A DNA stretch of 64,000 bases from NCBI GenBank assembly GCA_008682415.1, contig VANK01000001.1, positions 930,001 to 994,000 on the forward strand. The letters run 5' to 3'. Each line of letters starts with the position of its first letter. Positions within the stretch are counted from its first letter, which is position 1. The notes below the pieces were generated by a model, which was not told the DNA's origin, searched no databases, and saw nothing but the letters and a program-made list of their open reading frames with translations. This document shows, in pieces, positions 33,655 to 43,394 of the stretch. This stretch comes from Acidobacteria bacterium AB60 (lineage in GTDB: Bacteria; Acidobacteriota; Terriglobia; Terriglobales; Acidobacteriaceae). A program made the translations under genes and the position numbers.

Positions 33655-35814
33655 CTAGGCAGGCTCCGCGCACACCTGCAGGATTGCGGAGCCGAAGCGG
33701 CCCACCTTGGAAGGGCCCATGCCTTCCACCGCGAGGAGTTCGGAGGGCGTGCGCGGGCAGAGTGCCGCGAGCGCATGAAGCGTGCGATCGTGCAGCACGA
33801 TGTAGGCCGGGACCCCGAGGCGTTTGGCCTCTGAGGCGCGCCAACTCTTCAGCCGTTCGGCAACGACGGCACTCTGACCTTTCAGGACCGGAGCGGCTTC
33901 CGCTTGCGGCTGCGCAGGCTGGCTACGGACGGGCGTTCGCGTGTGCGCCGGCGTGACAGCTTTGTCCGTCTGAGGAAGAGACACAACAGGACTCGCCTTC
34001 GACGGACGGGATCTTTTTCTGGTCGAGGGCTCCGCAGTACGGAACTCCTCCACGATGCCATCACTGAAGAACAACGCCAAGGGCGTGGTGGGACGCACGT
34101 CGAGTCCCTCTTCGGTCAGGCTGATCTTGCGAAACGGGATGACCTTGCCGTCCTTTTCGAAGGCTGCGCTTTCCACCCCGATGAGGCGCGCGCGCTGCAT
34201 GGCGCCTAGCACGCCTTCGAAGTCATCGCGGTCAAGGACCTCTGCCCAGGGCAGTTCAGAACGCAGGGCCTTGGGTGTCTTGTAGGCGGTAGTGCGCAGG
34301 CTCTCGATGACATCCTGAATCCAATGCCGTTCACGATCGGTCGCACGCCGAAACAGCGGCAGGATGGCGCCCCCGGGATCGCAGACGTCGCAGTGGCCGC
34401 AGCCGCGATTGCCATCCGCAACGTCGCCGAAGTGGCGGACCAGATCACACATGCGGCAGCTATGGGAATCGACGTAGGCGAGCACCTTCTCAAACTGCTC
34501 GCGGCGATACGCGGCCTGCACGGCGTAGGTCTTCTTCCACGCCGGCCCGGCGACGGAGACGTTGCCGCTGAACTCGACGCGTGCGCCGCCATGGATCTGC
34601 AACTTCTCGAGGACCTTGTCAAACTCCTCGGCTCCGAGGCTCGAGGCCTCGCGCAACTCCTCCACGGAGCGGGGTTCAGGCGTGAGCTGGTTGAACACCG
34701 CAGTGAGATCGCTGACCGGCGGGTAGTCGCGCGTGAGCAGAAATTCATGCGTGCGCTGGTCAGCAAAGGAATGCATAAGGATGGTGCGGCTGGGCTTGCC
34801 GTCGCGGCCCGCGCGTCCGATCTCCTGGTAATAGCCCTCGAGCGTGGCGGGCAGTCCGGCATGGATGACGGTGCGCACATCGGCTTTGTCGATGCCCATG
34901 CCGAAGGCAATGGTGGCGACGACGACGTCGAGCGCGCCGGACTGGAAGGCCGTCTGCACGCGTTCGCGTGTCTCGGCGGCAAGGCCTGCGTGATAGGCAG
35001 CCGCACGGATGCGCGCTCCCGGCGCGCTCGATAGCTCTTCTGCGAGAGCCTCGGACTGCTTGCGCGATTGCGCATACACGATGGCGGGACGACGCTGCGG
35101 GTCTTTCAGGAGCTTGGACACGACGCCGGCGCGCGAGGGCACCGGCACCTCAACCACTTCGATCGCGAGATTGTCGCGACGAAAGCCGTGGATGAACTTG
35201 GCGGGCGCGATCATGCCGAGCTGCGCGATGATATCGGCCTGCACGGTCGGAGTGGCGGTAGCGGTGAGCGCCAGCACCGGCGCCGGCTGGTTCCCGCCTG
35301 AGTTGCGCAGAGCGGGCAGATGGTCGCCGAGCATGCGGTAGTCGGGGCGAAAGTCGTGGCCCCATTGGGAGATGCAGTGCGCCTCATCGATGGCGATCAA
35401 GGCCAGTTGCCGCTTCGCCAGCATCGGCGCGAAACCAGGGGCGCGGAGGCGCTCCGGAGCGATGAAGAGGAACTGAAGACTTCCCGCGAGGTAGTCGACG
35501 CAGGCCTGGCGGGAAGCGGAGCGGTCGAGGCCGGAGTGAATGCGCGCCACGCGTAGTCCCAACGCCGTCAACTTGGCAGCCTGGTCTTCCATGAGCGCGA
35601 TCAACGGCGAGATGACAAGGGCCGTGCCTCCGCGCGCGAGGGCGGGAAGCTGATAGCAGAGGCTCTTGCCCGAGCCGGTGGGCATCACCAGGAGCAGGTC
35701 TCGGCCGGCCACGGCAGCGGAGCAGACCTCTTCCTGATTGGCACGGAAGTCTCTGAAGCCGAAGACTGAGTGCAGCAGACCGGGAAGGTTGCGAGATGGG
35801 GCCGGAGGGTTCAC
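33655..35814 (-). CDS. recQ: ATP-dependent DNA helicase RecQ
   Basis: This 719-aa protein starts at a GTG (35814). Walker A is MPTGSGKS (44-51), and DEAH at 143-146 is followed by the RecQ-specific CISQWGHDFRPDY. Motif VI is IGRAGRDGKPSR. The zinc cluster uses the cysteines of CRMCDLV and GCGHCDVC (about 445-475), followed by a winged-helix RQC domain. An HRDC domain ends the protein (VEGMGPSKVGRFG). A Ser/Pro/Thr-rich linker (about 590-650) separates RQC and HRDC. It resolves recombination intermediates. Confidence 0.96.
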   Translation of the reverse strand: MNPPAPSRNLPGLLHSVFGFRDFRANQEEVCSAAVAGRDLLLVMPTGSGKSLCYQLPALARGGTALVISPLIALMEDQAAKLTALGLRVARIHSGLDRSASRQACVDYLAGSLQFLFIAPERLRAPGFAPMLAKRQLALIAIDEAHCISQWGHDFRPDYRMLGDHLPALRNSGGNQPAPVLALTATATPTVQADIIAQLGMIAPAKFIHGFRRDNLAIEVVEVPVPSRAGVVSKLLKDPQRRPAIVYAQSRKQSEALAEELSSAPGARIRAAAYHAGLAAETRERVQTAFQSGALDVVVATIAFGMGIDKADVRTVIHAGLPATLEGYYQEIGRAGRDGKPSRTILMHSFADQRTHEFLLTRDYPPVSDLTAVFNQLTPEPRSVEELREASSLGAEEFDKVLEKLQIHGGARVEFSGNVSVAGPAWKKTYAVQAAYRREQFEKVLAYVDSHSCRMCDLVRHFGDVADGNRGCGHCDVCDPGGAILPLFRRATDRERHWIQDVIESLRTTAYKTPKALRSELPWAEVLDRDDFEGVLGAMQRARLIGVESAAFEKDGKVIPFRKISLTEEGLDVRPTTPLALFFSDGIVEEFRTAEPSTRKRSRPSKASPVVSLPQTDKAVTPAHTRTPVRSQPAQPQAEAAPVLKGQSAVVAERLKSWRASEAKRLGVPAYIVLHDRTLHALAALCPRTPSELLAVEGMGPSKVGRFGSAILQVCAEPA

Positions 35815-35984
35815 GGATACGAGAGGAGCAAGCTGCGCCTTCTCCTACTCTACGGCAAATGAAGCCTCTCGCCCTGTGACGCGCACCCCAAAGCCGCACA
35901 GGCATCTGTCTCGGCAACGCGACAGTGGGAGTTACACTGGTGCGAACCGTAACCTGGCCAACCTCCCCAAAGGAAGCGTCCTCT

Positions 35985-37814
35985 ATGAAGATCTCGTTGC
36001 TTTGCACGCACGCTCTGCTCTCCCTGTCCTTTGCCGCATATGCCGCCGGTCCCTCCCAGGGTGTTCCCGCCAGCGACGCGGGTGCGAAGTTCGCTCAGCT
36101 CAGCGAGCAGTTCATTCACGAGACGCTCGCTCTTTCTCCTTCCCTGGCCTCGCAGGCGGGCTATCACAAGCACGTGGATCCACGAACCGGAGCCACCCTG
36201 GAACTGGACGCATTGTTGGACGACGTGAGCGCCGCCGGGCTGGCCGAACAGCGGCGCGTGTATGAACATTGGCACGACGTCTTTCGCAAGGAGACGCCTC
36301 TCGCCTCCCTGAGCGCGGAGGACGCGGCCGACTGGAGGCTCATCGACGACCAGATCGGCTTCCAGCTGCTGATGTTCGACTCCATTCAGGACTATCGCCA
36401 CAACCCCACCGTGTATGTCGAGTTGCTCGGGGGCGCGCTCTTTCAACCACTCACGGACGAGTACGCGCCACGCGCGGTGCGGCTCGGGCATATCCTGTCG
36501 CGCATCGCCGCGACGCCGCGATTTCTGGAGCAGGCGCGCAGCGTGCTGGTGGACTCCGACCCGATCTTCGTCAAGGTGGCCGTCGAGGAGAACGAGGGCA
36601 ACCTTGACCTCATCCAGGAAACCATTGCCGCAGAAGTGAAGAACGATGCCAGCCTGAAGGCGCGCTATGACCAGGTCGCGCCCGCGGCAGTAGCGGCCGT
36701 CAAGAGCTTCTCGCAGTGGCTTGACGCGGATCTGGCGAAACGCAAGACCGATCGCACGTGGCGGCTGGGCAAGGAGCTCTACGCGCAGAAGTTCCGGCTG
36801 GTGATGGAGACCAAGGTGACGCCGGAGCAGGCGCTGGCGGACGCGGAGCGTGTGATCGCCGAGACCCGCGCGGAGATGTTGCAGATCGCGCTGCCGCTGC
36901 ACAAGCAGTATTTTCCGGATCACGATGAACACGCCGCGCTGTCAGGGAAGGAGCGCGAAAACACCATCATCGGCGAGGTGCTGGGCAAGATTGCCGACGA
37001 TCATCCGCAGCGCGGCGATCTGATGCAGACGGTGAAAGACGATCTCGCCGGCATCCGCCAGTTCATCGTGGAGAAGAAGATCGTCTCGCTGAAGTCGCGC
37101 GATAACCTGAAGGTGATCCCCACGCCGGAGTTCGACCGCGGCATCTTCTCGGTGGCGGGATTCCACGGCGCACCCCCGCTCGATCCCAACGGCGACGCGG
37201 AGTTCTGGGTGACGCCTATCGATCCCAAGACGCCGCAGGACAAGGCGGACTCCAAGCTGCGCGAGTACAACAATTGGGTGCTGAAGTGGCTGAGCATTCA
37301 TGAGGCGCTGCCGGGACATTATGTGCAGGCCGAGCACGCCAACGAGATCCAGCCGTTGAGCCGCCGCCTGGTGCGCGCCCTGTATGGGAACGGGGCGTAT
37401 GCGGAAGGATGGGCCGAGTACATCGCCCAGGTGATGATGCAGGAGGGGTTCGCGGATCACGATCCGCGCTATCACCTGAGCTACCTCAAGATCTGGCTGC
37501 GGGCGGTGGGCAACACCGTGCTCGATGTGCGGATGCACACCATGGGGATGACGGACCAGGAGGCGCTCGATTTCATGATGAAGGACGCCTTCCAGACGCG
37601 CGCCGAGGCAGAGGGAAAACTACAGCGCGCCAAGCTCAGCTCAACCCAGCTGCCGACCTACTTTGTGGGCACGATGGACTGGTGGCGGGTGCGACGCGAA
37701 TATCAGGAGGCGAAGGGGAAAGACTTCACCCTCGCCGAGTTCCACGATCGCGCGCTCGACGAGGGGGCCCTGCCCGTTCCCCTGCTGATGGATCTTTTAT
37801 TGCGGAAGAAGTGA
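35985..37814 (+). CDS. Secreted DUF885 metallopeptidase-like protein
   Basis: ATG 35985 has AAAGGAAG upstream and begins MKISLLCTHALLSLSFAAYA, a signal peptide; the open frame continues 20 codons further up. The 609-aa product is a typical DUF885 length. IHEALPGHYVQ (about 437-447) holds the HExxxGH-like metal site. The usual tail segments GYAEGWAEY-like (NGAYAEGWAEYIAQ) and DWWRVRREYQEAKG-type are present. DUF885 proteins are thought to be zinc peptidases; the substrate is not known. Confidence 0.9.
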   Translation: MKISLLCTHALLSLSFAAYAAGPSQGVPASDAGAKFAQLSEQFIHETLALSPSLASQAGYHKHVDPRTGATLELDALLDDVSAAGLAEQRRVYEHWHDVFRKETPLASLSAEDAADWRLIDDQIGFQLLMFDSIQDYRHNPTVYVELLGGALFQPLTDEYAPRAVRLGHILSRIAATPRFLEQARSVLVDSDPIFVKVAVEENEGNLDLIQETIAAEVKNDASLKARYDQVAPAAVAAVKSFSQWLDADLAKRKTDRTWRLGKELYAQKFRLVMETKVTPEQALADAERVIAETRAEMLQIALPLHKQYFPDHDEHAALSGKERENTIIGEVLGKIADDHPQRGDLMQTVKDDLAGIRQFIVEKKIVSLKSRDNLKVIPTPEFDRGIFSVAGFHGAPPLDPNGDAEFWVTPIDPKTPQDKADSKLREYNNWVLKWLSIHEALPGHYVQAEHANEIQPLSRRLVRALYGNGAYAEGWAEYIAQVMMQEGFADHDPRYHLSYLKIWLRAVGNTVLDVRMHTMGMTDQEALDFMMKDAFQTRAEAEGKLQRAKLSSTQLPTYFVGTMDWWRVRREYQEAKGKDFTLAEFHDRALDEGALPVPLLMDLLLRKK

Positions 37815-37928
37815 GCCGGGGTGCGCAGTCAAGTTCGCGCCCGCCCGGCATGCGCGCCTGTGCCCTGCAGCCGCAGGATTCCTGCTGCAGCGGCGACAGT
37901 GGCAGCCGCCGCTGCTCGAGCCAGTCCC

Positions 37929-38813
37929 TCAGAATGCCGGCGGATTCCCCGTGACTGCGATGGCTACGCTGCCCTGGTTGGCCAGTGCCGTGGCGAGCGA
38001 GTAGCCTGGGCCGGTGCTGGGAGTCAGGAAGGGCGTGAGTGCCGCGACAGCCGACTTGGGTCCGTTGTAGACCGCGTTGAGGCCATCGGTTTGCTCATAC
38101 GCCAGGTTATTTGCGGGGTTGGTGTTGCTGATGACACGTCCCAGCACGCGATGCTCGGCTTCAACGCCCATAATCGTGGCCGCAACCTTGGCGAAATAGT
38201 CAAGCTGCTCGGGAGAGTACTTGCTGCCGTCGCGATCGTCCCCGTGCGCCGACTTCACCGAAAACTCCTGGATGGCGTTGAGATAGGCGCCGATGAAGGC
38301 ATTCTCCAGCGCATCCAACAGGCCCGTGAACACGGCGAGCGAATCAAAGGTGCCGGCCGGAAAGTAGAAGGTCTGCACCGGGTCGGCAGACGGGCTGGAG
38401 ATTCCCAGCAGCGAGCGAAACAGATCGGCGTGCGCAATCTCCTGGGTCAGCGCGGCCTGCAGATAGTTCACATTTCCCGGATTGCCGCTGGACTGGACAT
38501 TGGTTGCGGAACCGCCCGGACCTGCCAGATTCACATCCTGGATCACCGGGCCAACAAGCCCGTTGTAGTAGAAGGTTGTGGCCAGGTCTTCGGCAATCAA
38601 GGCGGCGGTGAAGATCTCCTTCACCGTATCCATAGCCTGCGCCTTTTCCTGCGCGCGTTCTGCCGCAGACTCGGCGCCGGCGCGAACGTTGCCGAGGGTG
38701 AGGGTGGCGGCCGCGCCGAGCCCGGCCAGTCCTGCCCGGGTGAGAAAGCCGCGGCGCTCAAGCCGCGTCTGTGCGATCGTGTCGACGAGTCGACCCGTCT
38801 CCTGCATCTTCAT
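37929..38813 (-). CDS. Tat-exported ferritin-like domain protein
   Basis: I choose ATG 38813 (MKMQETGRLVD) because AAAGGA sits 9 nt upstream; another ATG is 6 codons earlier. The twin-arginine segment ERRGFLTRAGLAGLGAAATL directs Tat export. A ferritin-like four-helix domain follows, with EIFTAALIAEDLATTFYY, LTQEIAHADLFRSLLG and GVEAEHRVLGRVI, whose Glu/His residues are the usual di-iron ligands. The C-terminal third is Gly/Ser/Asn-rich. This secreted ferritin-like type is frequent in acidobacteria; its role is unknown. Confidence 0.88.
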   Translation of the reverse strand: MKMQETGRLVDTIAQTRLERRGFLTRAGLAGLGAAATLTLGNVRAGAESAAERAQEKAQAMDTVKEIFTAALIAEDLATTFYYNGLVGPVIQDVNLAGPGGSATNVQSSGNPGNVNYLQAALTQEIAHADLFRSLLGISSPSADPVQTFYFPAGTFDSLAVFTGLLDALENAFIGAYLNAIQEFSVKSAHGDDRDGSKYSPEQLDYFAKVAATIMGVEAEHRVLGRVISNTNPANNLAYEQTDGLNAVYNGPKSAVAALTPFLTPSTGPGYSLATALANQGSVAIAVTGNPPAF

Positions 38814-38963
38814 AAGATGTGTTCCTTTCACTGACCTGGAATTGAGCAGTGCCGACGGAGGATGGAGAAACGCACGCGACGCCTGGCGGCGTCAGTGCGC
38901 TTATCCTCGCGTCTGGAAAAGGAACGCATTCCCCTTCGATTTGGATTGAAGATCTTTTTTCAA

Positions 38964-40469
38964 TCAGCAGGTGCCGGTGGGGCGCGATGCTGTCCCCGGC
39001 TCCTGCGTGGGCATGCTCTGCGATGCAGGCAGAGTGAACCCGCTGAAGCCCGCCAGATTGGCCGTACACTCGCTCAGGTCGGTGGGGATCTCGGCACTGG
39101 TGCTGGGCAGATTCGGAATCGAGTAATCCGGCTTGGTGAAGTTGAATGCGGTGGTCATGTCGCCGACAGTGGCGCGCCGCCATGCCGTCAGATTCGGAAC
39201 TTCCGCCCCAAAGCGTGTCTCGAGGAAGCGCAGCATCGAGGTGTGATCGAACACGTCCGATGAGACGAAGCCGCCCCGGCTGAACGGCGAAATGATCAGC
39301 ATGGGCACGCGGCAGCCCAGGCCGATGGGCCCGCCGATGCCGCCCTGCACCGTCGGATCCGGCACAGCAGCGGCGGTCACATATTCGCCCGCGGTTCCGG
39401 GAGGCGCCGTCACCGGCGGCACGTGATCGAAGAAACCTCCGTTTTCATCGTAGGTGACGAAGAGGGCAGTCTTGGCCCAGGTGGCGGGATTCGCCATCAG
39501 AGCGCTCACAATCGCCGATAACGTCGCTTCGCCGAAGACCGATGGCGAGGGTGGATGATCGGAATCCACCACCGAAGAGATGAGCCATGAGACCTGCGGC
39601 AGATTGCCGCTGGCTGCGTCGGAGACAAAGTCGGCCGGGAACTGCGGACCGAAGGCGCTTTTGTACAACGCAGAGGAAGGATCCTGAAAGTTCTTGAAGT
39701 ACGACAGCACGTTATCCGAGAAGGTGCCGTTGAGGATATTCTGATCCGGCGACGTGTAGACCTTCCAGGAGATGCCGCGGGCCTGCAACTGCTCCGGCAT
39801 GGTGGTGTAGGTAAGCTTGCCGAAGAACGAGGACCGGTTGGTGACCAGGGTCTGCAGAAGCGGGCCGCCGTTCTGCCCGGCGGGATCGATCGACGCCGCC
39901 ATCGCATAGAGACGATTCGGATCGGTCGGGCCGATCACCGAACAGCAGTAGTTATCGCACAGCGTGAAGGCATCGGCGACAGCGTAGTAGTAGGGCAGGT
40001 CGGCGCGGGTGTAGTAGCCCATGGTCAGCACCGCGTCATTGGCGTTGATGGCCAGGCGCGAGGTGATAAAGCCATTCATGGCGCCGTTGTTCCAGCTCTG
40101 GTGCATCGGCACCCAGTCGTGCGTGATGTCATGGGTGCAGGCGGCGTTGTTCTTGGTGGTATCCAGATGAAACGGCAGCAGGACGCCGTTGGGCGAGCTG
40201 CTGGTGTTCGCGGGATAGGGCTGCTGAAAGGCGGCGCTCTGTTCTGAGAATCCGCGTACGCCTTTATACGATCCGAAGTAGTGATCGAAAGAGCGGTTCT
40301 CCTGAATCAGGATCACCACGTGATCAATATCTGTAATCTTGGCGCAGGTGCTGGAGCCGGAACCGCCGAGAATCTTCCCTGCCCCTCCGCATCCTGCCAG
40401 AAATGAGCCCGCACCGGCGGCGGCCCCTATCTTGAGCACGTCACGCCGAGTCAACCTGTTTTTTCCCAT
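38964..40469 (-). CDS. Tat-exported phosphoesterase (phospholipase C / acid phosphatase family)
   Basis: In this 501-aa protein, TRRDVLKIGAAAGAGSFLAGC combines a twin-arginine motif with a lipobox ending at Cys, so it is probably a Tat-exported lipoprotein. The phosphoesterase domain has DHVVILIQENRSFDHYFGSY (metal and nucleophile region), THDWVPMHQSWNNGAMNGF, VTYDENGGFFDHVPP and GLGCRVPMLIISPFSRGGFV. The family includes bacterial phospholipases C and acid phosphatase AcpA. Substrate class cannot be told from sequence. The C-terminus is Ser/Thr/Pro-rich. Confidence 0.92.
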   Translation of the reverse strand: MGKNRLTRRDVLKIGAAAGAGSFLAGCGGAGKILGGSGSSTCAKITDIDHVVILIQENRSFDHYFGSYKGVRGFSEQSAAFQQPYPANTSSSPNGVLLPFHLDTTKNNAACTHDITHDWVPMHQSWNNGAMNGFITSRLAINANDAVLTMGYYTRADLPYYYAVADAFTLCDNYCCSVIGPTDPNRLYAMAASIDPAGQNGGPLLQTLVTNRSSFFGKLTYTTMPEQLQARGISWKVYTSPDQNILNGTFSDNVLSYFKNFQDPSSALYKSAFGPQFPADFVSDAASGNLPQVSWLISSVVDSDHPPSPSVFGEATLSAIVSALMANPATWAKTALFVTYDENGGFFDHVPPVTAPPGTAGEYVTAAAVPDPTVQGGIGGPIGLGCRVPMLIISPFSRGGFVSSDVFDHTSMLRFLETRFGAEVPNLTAWRRATVGDMTTAFNFTKPDYSIPNLPSTSAEIPTDLSECTANLAGFSGFTLPASQSMPTQEPGTASRPTGTC

Positions 40470-40566
40470 CGAATTAGGTCCTTGAACTCTCCTCCCGTGC
40501 TTTGATGCCGGACAGCCGCACAGGAGTGGGTACGGGCGCAGAAATGACGCGACGTAGCCGGCCCGT

Positions 40567-42402
40567 TCAGTACCTTAGACCCAGTTTCATGGGAAAATCC
40601 TCTTCGCCCTCCTCAAGTTCCTGTTGACCGCAGTAGAGCCGCACCTGGTCCCGATGGCGCTTGCGCAGCCACAGGTGCAGCACCACGATGGTTACGGCCA
40701 TGAATCCGAAGGCCCGCGCGCCCTGCTCCACGGTGTGGTGCGCAATCACCGATGCGGCCGTCACCAGGGGGAAGAAGGTGAAGTAACGCAGGACCGTAAA
40801 CGCCAGGTTGGACTCCTGGCTGCCCGCTTCGCCGGTGAAGGCGACGGAGGTCACGTTGAGGAAGGATGCGTCTGTCAGCAGCAGACAGATGCCGGCGGCC
40901 ACCAAAAGCTGCGCCAGGGTCGCCGGGACGGTGCGGAGCTCCGGCGGGGAGATGAGGCGCAGAAGGGCAATCGCGATCGATGTCACCGCAAACCCACAGA
41001 GCCCCGCCCATAACTGCGCAGCCCGCAACTGGTCGAGAGCGGCCTCGAAAGACGGTGGGCGGCCGTGAATCGTCCGCAGGATCCAGCTTCCCCTCTGGTT
41101 TCCGGAGGAGACAAAAGCGGTGCGCAGACCAGCGATCACCCAGAAGGCGACGATCCCCAGGGCCGCGCGGATCCCCTCAGGCGACACCTCGGCATGAACA
41201 TGTCCCTTGGCGACACTGAACCGCAGAATCGTGGCAATCACCACAGACAGGCCGACCCCGCCATAGAGCACGAGGTAGATCCGGTAACGCGGCACGCGAA
41301 ACATGGTCTGACCAATGAAGTGGAAGATGGCGCGGCACACGGGCGCGCGCACAATAGTTGCCTGCAGGATCTTCAGGAACGGCCATGCCACGCGAACGCG
41401 CGTGGAACGCGCCCCACCGCCGAGGATCACCTGCCGAACGCGCCGCACATAAGCAATGGGATAAGCCGTAATCGCGACCGCGGCCACTACGATCAGCGCG
41501 AGCCACCCTCGTTGCGCCAGTTCGCCCCAGATCGCCAGCGCGCCAGGGCCGTCAATCATCCTCTGCTCGATCGCCAGAAACCAGAACGGCGGGAACCACC
41601 GCGCGTACACGCTGCCCGACTGGAGCAACGTGGGGGCCACCCCCGACAGCACGGGAAACAAGAGCATCGCCATCACCAGCGCCGCCACAGCGAGGCCTTG
41701 TGCGGCCAGCGAGATCTTGCGGAACAGGCGCTCGCCCCCGAGCGCGACAAGCACTCCTTGCGCGGCCAACACCAGCAGCCCGGCGAAGACTGCGCTCGCC
41801 ACCACTCCGAGCACATGTCCGAGAAGAAATCGCCCTGCGTCCGGGGGATCGGTCGAGGTGACGAGCACCAGCGGCGGCAGCGCGTTGGCATCCACCAGAA
41901 AACCTGCCAGGAAGATTCCAATCGCCGCAACCCGCGCCAGAAAGATACGCCTCGCTGGCGCAGGCAGGGTGCCCAAAACCATCACGTCCAGCAGGTCAGG
42001 GAAGAACAGATCCCACTCCCAAACCGCGGCGATGCCCATGGCCACGAAGGAATAGAGCACAAAGAAGAAGTGATGATTCACCTGCGACCAGTAGGGCGGC
42101 GGGCTGGGCATTCCTTCCGGGTGCGGCGGATTGACAATCATCGGGTGATACACGGGCCACAACCACACCGCCACCATCAGGCTCGGCAATCCGGCGGCCA
42201 CCGCAATCTGCACCATGCGCGACTTGGCATCACCGTCCGGCGAAGCGGTTTCGTGATTGAAGAAACGCTCCAGGAAGTGCCGTGTCAGCAGCGCCAGCTG
42301 GCTCCGCTTCGGAGCGCGGACGGGGCCCATCGCCGCCTGCACATTGAGCGATTGTACTCGGAACTCGCTGCGCTCAAAGATGCGCTGGAAGGCCTCAGGC
42401 AT
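40567..42402 (-). CDS. ABC exporter permease
   Basis: ATG 42402 (MPEAFQRIFERSEF) overlaps the end of the ATPase gene by 8 nt; a start 7 codons earlier is less likely. The 611-aa product has a long N-terminal cytoplasmic part, then many hydrophobic segments (about 12), for example SLMVAVWLWPVY, GIFLAGFLVDANAL and ALIVVAAVAITAYPIAYV. It ends with a charged tail (EEGEEDFPMKLGLRY). I do not recognise a named transporter. The coupling to an ATPase argues for an export complex of the two proteins. Confidence 0.8.
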   Translation of the reverse strand: MPEAFQRIFERSEFRVQSLNVQAAMGPVRAPKRSQLALLTRHFLERFFNHETASPDGDAKSRMVQIAVAAGLPSLMVAVWLWPVYHPMIVNPPHPEGMPSPPPYWSQVNHHFFFVLYSFVAMGIAAVWEWDLFFPDLLDVMVLGTLPAPARRIFLARVAAIGIFLAGFLVDANALPPLVLVTSTDPPDAGRFLLGHVLGVVASAVFAGLLVLAAQGVLVALGGERLFRKISLAAQGLAVAALVMAMLLFPVLSGVAPTLLQSGSVYARWFPPFWFLAIEQRMIDGPGALAIWGELAQRGWLALIVVAAVAITAYPIAYVRRVRQVILGGGARSTRVRVAWPFLKILQATIVRAPVCRAIFHFIGQTMFRVPRYRIYLVLYGGVGLSVVIATILRFSVAKGHVHAEVSPEGIRAALGIVAFWVIAGLRTAFVSSGNQRGSWILRTIHGRPPSFEAALDQLRAAQLWAGLCGFAVTSIAIALLRLISPPELRTVPATLAQLLVAAGICLLLTDASFLNVTSVAFTGEAGSQESNLAFTVLRYFTFFPLVTAASVIAHHTVEQGARAFGFMAVTIVVLHLWLRKRHRDQVRLYCGQQELEEGEEDFPMKLGLRY

Positions 42403-43165
42403 GGCTCTGCATGACCTCCACAATCTGCTGCGCGACGATGCGGGTGTCCTGCTGCTGCACCAGTTGCGCGAAGACGCTCTCCAGATTGGGCAGGCTCATC
42501 AGACTGGTAAGTTCGGACGGACGCGCATCGGCCAGAACCCGCCCCTTCGCGATCACGATGACCCGGCTGCACACCTGCTCCACCACCTCCAGCACGTGCG
42601 AGATGTAGAGCACCGCCTTGCCCTGGGCAGCCAGCATCTCCAGCAGATCCTTGAAGAGGCGCCCGGAGACAACATCAAGACCCGATAAGGGCTCGTCGAA
42701 GACCAGCAATTTGGGATCGTGCAGCAGCGCCGCCGCGATCAGTACCCGCTGGCGCATGCCCTTGGAGTACGATGAGACCGGCGTATGCTGCCAGCCATCG
42801 AGCGCCAGCAGCTTCAGCAGTCCCATCGCCTTGGCCTCCAGAACGTCTTCTTCCATCCCCCGCAAACGCCCTACGAGCTGCAGATACTCCAGGCCGGAGA
42901 GATAGGTGTAGAGGTGCGCCTCCTCCGGCACATAGCCCAACACACTGCGGAATCCCACCATGTCCTCGCGGATGTCCCGGCCTTCAAACAGCACTTTGCC
43001 CTCATTGGGCCGCAGCATGCCGGTGATCATCTTCACGGTGGTGGACTTCCCCGCCCCGTTCGGTCCCAAAAATCCCACCACCTCGCCTGCTCCGATGCGA
43101 AAGCTCACGTCCTGCACCGCGGGAATGCCGCGAAAGCTGCGATACAGATGCTGCACCTGAAGCAT
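42395..43165 (-). CDS. ABC transporter ATP-binding protein
   Basis: In this 256-aa protein, Walker A is GPNGAGKST (about 34-42). The signature is YSKGMRQR (a variant of LSGGQ typical of exporters of the NatA/EcsA type). Walker B is KLLVFDEPLSGLD, with H-loop His in YISHVLEV. It is translated with the overlapping permease gene. The pair is divergent from a PadR regulator and its MacB-core-like partner, and the shared intergenic region may carry a common operator. Confidence 0.95.
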   Translation of the reverse strand: MLQVQHLYRSFRGIPAVQDVSFRIGAGEVVGFLGPNGAGKSTTVKMITGMLRPNEGKVLFEGRDIREDMVGFRSVLGYVPEEAHLYTYLSGLEYLQLVGRLRGMEEDVLEAKAMGLLKLLALDGWQHTPVSSYSKGMRQRVLIAAALLHDPKLLVFDEPLSGLDVVSGRLFKDLLEMLAAQGKAVLYISHVLEVVEQVCSRVIVIAKGRVLADARPSELTSLMSLPNLESVFAQLVQQQDTRIVAQQIVEVMQSHA

Positions 43166-43227
43166 GCTGCTACTCCTTCATCCCTTCAGACGTGCCGTAT
43201 CGGCTATGCCACGAGCCAACCCAGGGT

Positions 43228-43251
43228 GGCGGCCGTTGAACTACGGCCGCC
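43228..43251. promoter_or_regulatory. 9-bp inverted repeat in the ABC/PadR divergent region
   Basis: ggcggccgt (43228-43236) and acggccgcc (43243-43251) are perfect complements around tgaact. It lies between the ATPase start and the PadR promoter and could be a hairpin in the ATPase leader or a regulator site. Confidence 0.5.
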
Positions 43252-43320
43252 CCTTCTCTCCCCGAGGAGCGAGCTTTTCACCCTCAAACACGGCCATAGA
43301 TTTCGGGCCCGGACGGGCAC

Positions 43321-43387
43321 CCCTATGTAGCATTCAACATACGCTGAATTTTTCTCTTGTCAAGTAGATTTCTACATAGGGTAGAAT
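43321..43387 (+). promoter_or_regulatory. PadR promoter with candidate PadR operator half-sites
   Basis: ccctatgtag (43321-43330) and ctacataggg (43372-43381) are exact 10-bp complements 41 bp apart. The ATGT/ACAT cores are what PadR proteins usually bind. TTGTCA (43357-43362) and TAGAAT (43382-43387), 19 bp apart, are a plausible -35/-10. The right half-site sits inside this promoter. The -10 is only 7 nt from the ATG at 43395, so the mRNA may be leaderless. Confidence 0.6.
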
Positions 43388-43394
43388 CCTTGCC

